Positions 1 through 4,340 of a DNA stretch of 6,202 bases are shown here, in pieces. The DNA comes from Candidatus Mancarchaeum sp. (GTDB taxonomy: Archaea; Micrarchaeota; Micrarchaeia; Micrarchaeales; Micrarchaeaceae): the NCBI GenBank assembly GCA_027364995.1, contig DAHXOG010000040.1, positions 467 through 6,668 of the forward strand, given 5' to 3'. Numbering within the stretch: position 1 is the first letter of the stretch; each line of letters begins with the position of its first letter. A program made the translations under genes and the position numbers. The notes under the pieces are model-generated. The model was not told the origin of the DNA. It saw only the letters and a list, made by a program, of their open reading frames with translations, and searched no databases.

Positions 1-766
1 GGAATGGGCTCAGCCCTATCTCATACAGCTTCCTGAGGTGCAGGTTTATCGTAATCTTCAGCATGGACGCAATGTACTTTATGTTCCTGGAGTTTTCTAC
101 ATATATGGTCCTGATGTCGTTCCCCTTTACGTATGGCGCCACATCGGCATCAGACGAGCTTTTTGCCTCTATTGCCGTTATCCCTAGTGCATCTATCAAT
201 TCCGTTATCTTCTTTCTGTCGCTTCCCGGGGAGGCCGTAAGCCCAACAAGCTGCGTGCCTTTGAGCATGCATTCATTGGCTATATAAGTGTAAGCGTATT
301 TACCTACTGCGTGGTGGCATTCGTCAAGCACCACAACCCCAAAATCGTCCATATTTATGCTTGACTTCTGCAGGTCGTTTGATACGGTCTGCGGCGTGCC
401 CACTATAACCCTTGCCTTGGATTCGTATTCCCTCCTTCTCTTTGCATTGGTCGTCCCTGTAAGGAGCAATATATCGTCAGGGCTTATTTTAAGCATTTTA
501 GTTATGTAATCATAATGCTGTATGCTCAAAGGCTTTGTCGGCGCAAGCATTATGGCCCGTTTCCCCTTATACAATGCCATTGCTATGCAGAAAACCGCAA
601 TTATGGTCTTGCCTAGACCTGTTGGCAATACTACAAGCTCATTCGCCATATTACCTATGGTTTTTATTATCTCTATCTGGTATCTTCTGGGCTCTATGCC
701 TTCTATATTAACCAAATCAGAATACGGCTCGAGTTCTGACCAAGAGATTTTAGCTTCGAAAACCAT
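1..766 (-). CDS. hef: Hef-type superfamily 2 helicase, N-terminal part (runs off the left edge)
   Basis: The window shows 255 residues from the start codon; the rest lies beyond the edge. Hef is the archaeal relative of FANCM/XPF: an ATP-driven helicase that remodels stalled forks and branched DNA, usually fused to an XPF-type nuclease. Visible motifs are RxYQ (28-30), Walker A PTGLGKT (48-54), APTKPL (75-80), GTPQT (123-127), motif II DECHHA (148-153) followed by VGKYAYTYIA, and LTASPG (176-181). The DE.H.A-VG-YAY signature is typical of Hef/FANCM. The family usually has DEAH; here Cys replaces Ala. The frame then enters what should be the helical insert typical of Hef. The ATG is the only option: an in-frame TGA lies five codons upstream and no other start codon falls between. 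A weak GGT lies before it. Whether the nuclease domain is present cannot be seen. Confidence 0.88.
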   Translation of the reverse strand, partial: MVFEAKISWSELEPYSDLVNIEGIEPRRYQIEIIKTIGNMANELVVLPTGLGKTIIAVFCIAMALYKGKRAIMLAPTKPLSIQHYDYITKMLKISPDDILLLTGTTNAKRRREYESKARVIVGTPQTVSNDLQKSSINMDDFGVVVLDECHHAVGKYAYTYIANECMLKGTQLVGLTASPGSDRKKITELIDALGITAIEAKSSSDADVAPYVKGNDIRTIYVENSRNIKYIASMLKITINLHLRKLYEIGLSPF

Positions 767-796
767 CTGCTTACCTTTTCAACATAACGCAATTTT

Positions 797-804
797 CAAT
801 ATAA
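797..804 (-). promoter_or_regulatory. Candidate TATA box for the Hef gene
   Basis: On the minus strand this reads TTATATTG, ending 31 bases before the ATG at 766. Initiation at the usual archaeal distance would leave a leader of only a few bases, so the mRNA may be nearly leaderless, which agrees with the weak ribosome-binding site. Other AT-rich stretches at 828-838 and 845-858 are alternatives. Confidence 0.4.
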
Positions 805-862
805 TGCAATACTGTCAAATATGCCATCAATAATATAATATCAGTATAATTTAAAGAACCCT

Positions 863-878
863 ATAACGCAATTGTTAT
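863..878. repeat. Inverted repeat ATAAC-N6-GTTAT in the Hef/tRNA divergent region
   Basis: ATAAC (863-867) and GTTAT (874-878) are perfect inverted half-sites separated by six bases. The left half is part of ATAACGCAATT, which occurs again as an exact 11-base direct copy at 784-794, close to the Hef start. The site could be an operator for Hef or simply AT-rich chance; no regulator is identifiable nearby. Confidence 0.35.
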
Positions 879-916
879 GCTTATCTACAACATAATTACT
901 GCATAGTTGCGAATTG

Positions 917-924
917 TTTATATA
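917..924 (+). promoter_or_regulatory. TATA box for tRNA-Phe
   Basis: TTTATATA ends 27 bases before the first base of the tRNA, the expected spacing for an archaeal TBP site driving a stable RNA with a very short leader. It is the clearest TATA element in the window. Confidence 0.65.
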
Positions 925-951
925 CTTTGTTAAGGAATAACTTTATACTGC

Positions 952-1023
952 GCCGCTGTAGCTCAGTGGGAGAGCGTTCGGCTGAAGACCGAAATGTCGT
1001 CGGTTCAAATCCGACCAGCGGCA
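952..1023 (+). tRNA. tRNA-Phe (anticodon GAA)
   Basis: A complete cloverleaf can be drawn. The acceptor stem GCCGCTG (952-958) pairs with CAGCGGC (1016-1022), with discriminator A1023. The D stem is GCTC/GAGC (961-964/972-975). The anticodon stem is TTCGG/CCGAA with loop CTGAAGA, giving anticodon GAA at 984-986. The T stem is GTCGG/CCGAC (999-1003/1011-1015) with loop TTCAAAT. The variable loop is five bases. CCA is not encoded, so it must be added enzymatically, and no intron is present. All stems are fully paired, so the gene looks functional. It faces the small zinc protein gene convergently. Confidence 0.97.
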
Positions 1024-1025
1024 AT

Positions 1026-1041
1026 CATAATCCCGATTATG
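1026..1041 (+). repeat. Short hairpin just after tRNA-Phe
   Basis: CATAATC (1026-1032) and GATTATG (1035-1041) are perfect inverted copies separated by two bases; folded as RNA this gives six pairs with a four-base CCCG loop. It begins two bases after the tRNA end and may stop transcription or guide 3' processing. No T-run follows, so a classic archaeal terminator is not evident. Confidence 0.3.
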
Positions 1042-1158
1042 CTGCAACATCTGATTAGACTGTATATTGGATATTGCGCAAGCAATGCCATAAATTATAC
1101 GAAGGTAATGCATGATTCTGAAATTAACCTTAACGCAGAATGTATGCCGAAATCTCTC

Positions 1159-1172
1159 TAATATAAAAATAA
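1159..1172 (-). terminator. T-rich terminator after the small zinc protein
   Basis: The minus strand reads TTTATTTTTATATT, starting two bases after the TGA of the small zinc protein gene. Archaeal RNA polymerase commonly stops at such U-rich stretches without a hairpin. Confidence 0.45.
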
Positions 1173-1174
1173 AC

Positions 1175-1351
1175 TCAGTAAGAACAATAGCTATAAGTCA
1201 AATGCCCGCCGCAATTCATGCATTTATAACTGCCATCGTCATTCACATACTGGTAGCCGTCATCCAAGCAATACATGTTATAGCAATCGTCGCAAACGAA
1301 GCAGGGCTTTCCCTTTTCTATCTTCTTGCCGCAAGCAGAGCATACTCCCAA
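1175..1351 (-). CDS. Small cysteine-rich, probable zinc-binding protein (58 aa)
   Basis: I do not recognise a named family. The 58-residue product has nine cysteines: C4/C7 (CSAC), C17/C20 and C23 (CFVCDDC), C28, C44/C47 (CMNC) and C56, plus H50. The knuckles CSACGKK and CMNCGGH resemble zinc-ribbon or treble-clef knuckles, and the number of ligands would suit two zinc ions. The middle is acidic and tyrosine-rich, unlike a DNA-binding tail. The start is TTG: an in-frame TAA lies immediately upstream, no ATG or GTG precedes the first Cys, and a GGTG core sits five bases before TTG. A TATA-like box lies upstream and a T-rich stretch follows the stop. Spaced CxxC pairs in one open frame are hard to obtain by chance. 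It could be a transcription or ribosome accessory factor, but function is unknown. Confidence 0.75.
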   Translation of the reverse strand: MGVCSACGKKIEKGKPCFVCDDCYNMYCLDDGYQYVNDDGSYKCMNCGGHLTYSYCSY

Positions 1352-1356
1352 TTAAA

Positions 1357-1360
1357 CACC
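1357..1360 (-). promoter_or_regulatory. Ribosome-binding site GGTG that supports a TTG start
   Basis: The minus strand reads GGTG, then TTTAA, then TTG. GGTG matches the core of the archaeal anti-Shine-Dalgarno partner GGAGGTGAT, and the five-base gap is normal. This decides the TTG start of the small zinc protein. Confidence 0.6.
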
Positions 1361-1394
1361 ATACAATTGATCCGTTTCATTTATTATTTACATC

Positions 1395-1405
1395 ATAAAA
1401 TATAT
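1395..1405 (-). promoter_or_regulatory. Candidate TATA box for the small zinc protein
   Basis: The minus strand reads ATATATTTTAT. Initiation about 25 bases downstream would fall near 1374 and leave a leader of roughly 20 bases containing the GGTG site. Confidence 0.4.
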
Positions 1406-1524
1406 TATGCCTTTGTAAGACCAAACAAGCTAGCCATTCTGGCAATGCTAATTCAACCCAAAAAGCAATAAGGCAAAATCACAGAATTTGCATACTGGAA
1501 AATTTTTACTAAATTATAAACGAA

Positions 1525-1536
1525 ATTTTATAAAAT
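1525..1536. promoter_or_regulatory. Symmetric TATA-like box ATTTTATAAAAT
   Basis: This is a perfect 12-base palindrome in the middle of the divergent spacer. A symmetric TBP site can in principle serve either direction. To the right it would start RNA near 1560, upstream of the 26-codon frame and the radical SAM gene; to the left it would give the zinc protein a leader of about 150 bases. Confidence 0.3.
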
Positions 1537-1581
1537 ATAAATACTTATTACCAATTCTAATACTCAGGTACCAAAACTAGT

Positions 1582-1662
1582 ATGAAAGGCATTAAAGACT
1601 TAATACGAGTAATGAAGAGTAATAAAATCCAGATGTTTTCAAACGATAAAAATCAAGAATAA
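1582..1662 (+). CDS. Doubtful 26-residue small frame
   Basis: An ATG opens a frame of 26 residues (starting MKGIKDLIRVMKSN) that ends in TAA at 1660-1662, 51 bases before the radical SAM start. The peptide is basic and partly amphipathic. A TATA-like stretch lies at a suitable distance upstream, but the ribosome-binding site is poor and a frame this short is common in AT-rich DNA. It may be a leader peptide or nothing. Confidence 0.15.
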   Translation: MKGIKDLIRVMKSNKIQMFSNDKNQE

Positions 1663-1665
1663 TTA

Positions 1666-1673
1666 TTTTATAA
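1666..1673 (+). promoter_or_regulatory. Candidate TATA box for the radical SAM gene
   Basis: TTTTATAA lies about 45 bases before the ATG. Initiation near 1696 would leave a leader of under 20 bases that includes AGGGAT (1702-1707), a weak ribosome-binding site. Confidence 0.45.
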
Positions 1674-1713
1674 TCCAATAATGCTTTGTTTGCAATAATA
1701 AAGGGATATCTGC

Positions 1714-3402
1714 ATGGCAAAATACGTTTTAGTTTCTGATTCAAGCCTATCAGCCTCATACAGGCGCTTCCCGCTATTGGAATTCCTGCCAAGCGCGCCT
1801 GTAAGCTCTGTACCAAATTCCATATACTACTTCCTAAAAGGTCCTTTATACAAGCCCGATTCAGAGGGCAGGACTACAGTAACTACCTATGCCTTAAGAA
1901 AGATCGAAGCCGCATTGCTTCAGAATCATAGCAAAAGCGAAGTAGTTGTAGCGCATGAGGATTATCTGGACAGGTTCATAAAGGACGATACGGAAATAAT
2001 AGCCATAGATACCATGGATCCCCTTGGCTTGGGCCCGTTGACCATGTCATACTTCACAATCCTGGATTCGGACAAGGGCGCATGGGTAACAAAGGAATGG
2101 CATAGGCTAATAGAAAAGATAAATGTAGCCAGGAAAGGCAAAAAGGCAAAGCTGTTAGTCGGAGGCCCGGGTGTTTGGGGATTTACCATACATCCAGAAG
2201 AGCTTGACGCTTATAACATAGATTATGCATTCCAAGGGGAATCCGAAGACATAATAAACGACCTGTTTGAGCAGTTAAGTTCAGGCTCCATAGACAGGGA
2301 GAAATTCTTCGAAGGGTATATGACCATAGACGACGATTTCCATAGGAGCTATGTGAAAAATCCAAAATTCATATCGAGAAACTCTAAGATAGGCACATCC
2401 GTTGCATTGGAAAAGATACCACTGATACAGGGACCGGTCCATTCGGGGATGGTCGAAATAATGCGCGGATGCGGAATTGGCTGCGACTTCTGCGAGGTCA
2501 CATTGAGGCCCTTAAGGTACTATTCCAATGACGCTATAAGGAAGGAGATAGAGGTAAACGTCAAGCAGGGAGGCTATTCCAATGCATGGCTGCATACTGA
2601 CGAGTTCTTTGGATTTAAGCATACTAAGCCAACGTTTGAGCCAAACGAGGAGGCAATCATAGATCTTGTTACAAATGTAATGTCGATACCCGGCATCAAA
2701 AGAACCAACCCAACACACGCAAGGATATCCCCGGCTACCGCATACCCTGAGTTTCTTGCAAAGCTTTCAAAGATAATGAAGGCAGGGCCATCAAACTGGA
2801 TAGGAGTCCAGGTAGGCGTGGAGACAGGAAGCGACATACTTGCGAAAAAGCATATGCCGAACAAGACGTTGCCATTGAAGATAGGTCCGGATGGCACATG
2901 GGGCGAGATTGTATGGAAGGGGACAATGAACATGACAAAGAACTACTGGAGGCCTGCCTTTACTATACAATCGGGACAGCGCGATGAAACCCCTGAGGAC
3001 AACTGGGACACGGTAGCGCTCATAAACAAGATGAGCAATTCGTATGTTGATGGCAGGCCATTGGAGTTTACCGTGACGCCAATGCAGAATGTGCCGCTCG
3101 GAATGATAAAAAGCAAGGGCTTCAACGTAGGAATGCTTACAGAATCGCAATTCGCCATGTATTATGCAAGCTACAGGCATTTGTACAAAATGGCATTGAG
3201 GAATTCAAGAAAGGAAGCAAAGACGAACAACCCATTGGTGAAGGCTGGAGTTGCATCTGCAATAAGCTTTGGCGGATGGGTAATGATGAAATACATAGAG
3301 AGGCTTGCTAAAAAGGCCGGCGTAGACATAGAAAAGGCAAAGCGCTATGGGCTAAGCACCGAGACCTCGAAGGTAGAAACCGCAATAGAATTCAATAAAT
3401 AA
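1714..3402 (+). CDS. Radical SAM enzyme with N-terminal B12-binding-like domain
   Basis: The 562-residue cytosolic protein has two parts. Residues from about 60 to 190 look like the Rossmann-type cobalamin-binding domain that precedes many radical SAM enzymes: IIAIDTMDPLG, then KLLVGGPGVWG (about 145-155), then the typical YAFQGESE (171-178). No DxHxxG histidine is seen, so B12 may be bound base-off or not at all. The radical SAM core starts at RGCGIGCDFCEV, where C253, C257 and C260 form the CxxxCxxC motif that binds the 4Fe-4S cluster used to cleave S-adenosylmethionine. GVETGSD (368-374) is the second signature of this group. The C-terminal 100 residues are basic and helical. The layout resembles archaeal B12/radical SAM proteins of unknown substrate, possibly the Ta0216-type family, from memory. 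The ATG is fixed by an in-frame TAA five codons upstream. Substrate is unknown; methyl transfer or ring chemistry is a family-level guess. Confidence 0.88.
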   Translation: MAKYVLVSDSSLSASYRRFPLLEFLPSAPVSSVPNSIYYFLKGPLYKPDSEGRTTVTTYALRKIEAALLQNHSKSEVVVAHEDYLDRFIKDDTEIIAIDTMDPLGLGPLTMSYFTILDSDKGAWVTKEWHRLIEKINVARKGKKAKLLVGGPGVWGFTIHPEELDAYNIDYAFQGESEDIINDLFEQLSSGSIDREKFFEGYMTIDDDFHRSYVKNPKFISRNSKIGTSVALEKIPLIQGPVHSGMVEIMRGCGIGCDFCEVTLRPLRYYSNDAIRKEIEVNVKQGGYSNAWLHTDEFFGFKHTKPTFEPNEEAIIDLVTNVMSIPGIKRTNPTHARISPATAYPEFLAKLSKIMKAGPSNWIGVQVGVETGSDILAKKHMPNKTLPLKIGPDGTWGEIVWKGTMNMTKNYWRPAFTIQSGQRDETPEDNWDTVALINKMSNSYVDGRPLEFTVTPMQNVPLGMIKSKGFNVGMLTESQFAMYYASYRHLYKMALRNSRKEAKTNNPLVKAGVASAISFGGWVMMKYIERLAKKAGVDIEKAKRYGLSTETSKVETAIEFNK

Positions 3403-3491
3403 TTCCTGCGCAGGTCCAAGGCTTACACTGCCACGCATTGCTGCTAATTCTGCGAAAGTGCTAATAACCATTATGTAAAAGTAAGGTCTGT

Positions 3492-4103
3492 ATGGAAGAA
3501 TACGAAATAATCGAGTATGCAAAAGGTTCGGGAAACATAGACATACTAAAGGCGATAAACTTCAAGGAGCCTACTTATATACGCATAGAGTCGGAGAAGC
3601 GCTTTACGGTAGGAACTATAGTCAAATCCGACGGCAAGGCCGTCTTCGAAGGCACAGAGCAGATAGGCACAGTGAGCGAAGTGAAGTCAGGCTCTGGGAT
3701 AACAATAAGCACGGAATACGATATAAAATACACTGGAGGGTATTCCAAGGACGGATCAACCATATACGTAGCCAGGACGCTTCCAAAGATTGTAGAGATA
3801 AACGGCAAGCAGATAAGCCTTATAGAATCCATAGGAAGGCATCACGAGCTTGTGGAAAAATGGCTTATAGACGATTTATACCAGTACCCATACGCGCACG
3901 AGGTTGCAACAAAGATAGAGCGCCAGTATGTGGAATCCTTGGGCATAGCATGGCACGATTACGATGAGCAGGTGGGCAAGCTTCTGCATGAAAATTACGA
4001 GAGGAAGCTGGAGAAAAGCCCAAAGGATCTCGACATGTCTCCATATGTAGCATCGAGCGATACTGAAGCCATAACGGAGATAAGGAACAGCGCAGATCCA
4101 TGA
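3492..4103 (+). CDS. Hypothetical protein with a His/Glu cluster (203 aa)
   Basis: I do not recognise a named family. There is no signal peptide or membrane segment, so it is probably cytosolic. Residues 25-100 look beta-rich (alternating hydrophobic stretches, GTIVKSDGKAVFEGTEQIG, TGGYSKDGSTIYVARTLPK). Residues 105-165 look helical and hold a striking set of possible metal ligands: H117, H118, E119 and E122 (HHELVE), then YPYAHEVATKIER with H136 and E143. The order 'idGk...HExxE...Y..AH..A...E' recalls uncharacterised phage and plasmid proteins that I remember only loosely, so metal binding is an inference. The 30-40 residue tail is polar and probably flexible. The gene begins 89 bases after the radical SAM stop on the same strand, with no T-run or clear TATA box between, so the two may share a transcript. 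A weak GGT precedes the ATG. Confidence 0.8.
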   Translation: MEEYEIIEYAKGSGNIDILKAINFKEPTYIRIESEKRFTVGTIVKSDGKAVFEGTEQIGTVSEVKSGSGITISTEYDIKYTGGYSKDGSTIYVARTLPKIVEINGKQISLIESIGRHHELVEKWLIDDLYQYPYAHEVATKIERQYVESLGIAWHDYDEQVGKLLHENYERKLEKSPKDLDMSPYVASSDTEAITEIRNSADP

Positions 4104-4180
4104 CTCATATTCCTTCGTGGCATGATTTTGCAAATGAAGCCGTTAGCCTTATGCGGCATGCCATGGCAACGAAAGGCACA

Positions 4181-4193
4181 TTATTAAATATTA
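4181..4193 (+). promoter_or_regulatory. Candidate AT box for the helicase transcript
   Basis: TTATTAAATATTA is the most AT-rich block in the spacer before the DEAD-box gene. Initiation about 25 bases on would give a leader of roughly 125 bases containing the large inverted repeat. CTATATGC at 4220-4227 is an alternative with a shorter leader. Confidence 0.3.
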
Positions 4194-4223
4194 GTACATG
4201 CAAATAGTAACTGTAAAAGCTAT

Positions 4224-4340
4224 ATGCAGAGTTTAATTGCAGTTTGCGAAGGTGTCTTGTTTTCCGCCATAAGTGGCAAAAAAATCAATAAACACGGATG
4301 CCTTATTTTGCCTTTATGGCTTAACATTGAAAGTGATTAA
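4224..4340 (+). CDS. Possible leader frame (38 codons) abutting the helicase start
   Basis: An ATG at 4224 opens a 38-residue frame (beginning MQSLIAVCEGVLFSAISG) that ends in TAA at 4338-4340. The next triplet is the TTG start of the helicase, in the same frame. The peptide is moderately hydrophobic with two cysteines. No convincing ribosome-binding site precedes the ATG; an internal GGTG at 4251 lies only two bases before a TTG at 4257. It could be a leader peptide, a former N-terminal extension closed by a stop, or chance. Much of it overlaps the inverted repeat, which argues for an untranslated structured leader instead. Confidence 0.18.
   Translation: MQSLIAVCEGVLFSAISGKKINKHGCLILPLWLNIESD
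4266..4320 (+). promoter_or_regulatory. Large imperfect inverted repeat in the helicase leader
   Basis: The left arm is GCCATAA (4266-4272), GT, GGCAAAA (4275-4281). The right arm is TTTTGCC (4306-4312), T, TTATGGC (4314-4320). Fourteen bases pair, interrupted only by a 2:1 internal loop, around a loop of 24 bases. The right arm ends 20 bases before the TTG start and 12 bases before the GTGAT site. As RNA it would fold into a stem-loop next to the ribosome-binding region; as DNA it could bind a dimeric regulator. Confidence 0.5.
4333..4337 (+). promoter_or_regulatory. Ribosome-binding site GTGAT that supports the TTG start
   Basis: GTGAT matches the archaeal GGAGGTGAT pairing segment and is followed by TAA and then TTG at 4341. 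The gap of three bases is short but acceptable for a match to this end of the segment. Confidence 0.5.

Larger units (their letters stand above)
1352..1713. other. AT-rich divergent spacer without a convincing gene
   Basis: This 362-base stretch separates the leftward zinc protein from the rightward radical SAM gene. It holds the TATA-like boxes listed here, a small imperfect inverted repeat around 1431-1450 (TAGCCATT / AATGCTA), a symmetric AT box at 1525-1536 and a doubtful 26-codon frame at 1582-1662. I see no RNA gene, mobile element or remnant of a known protein. Confidence 0.5.

Noticed and set aside
63..833. Two plus-strand frames (63-287 and 522-833)
   Set aside because: Both are antisense to the Hef-type helicase, whose motifs are unmistakable on the minus strand.
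1112..1471. 119-codon plus-strand frame with hydrophobic content
   Set aside because: It covers the minus-strand Cys-rich gene; its hydrophobic residues are the complement of Cys/Asp/Tyr codons, and it has no ribosome-binding site or recognisable family.
1592..1816. 74-codon minus-strand frame crossing the radical SAM start
   Set aside because: It overlaps the well-supported 5' end of that gene and its promoter region, with no ribosome-binding site or family signature.
2512..3180. Several minus-strand frames of 67-129 codons opposite the radical SAM gene
   Set aside because: They overlap one another in different frames and oppose a gene with intact radical SAM motifs.
4155..4168. Overlapping palindromes GGCATGCC and TGCCATGGCA
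   Set aside because: Short self-complementary words of this kind are frequent by chance and have no positional link to a start or stop.
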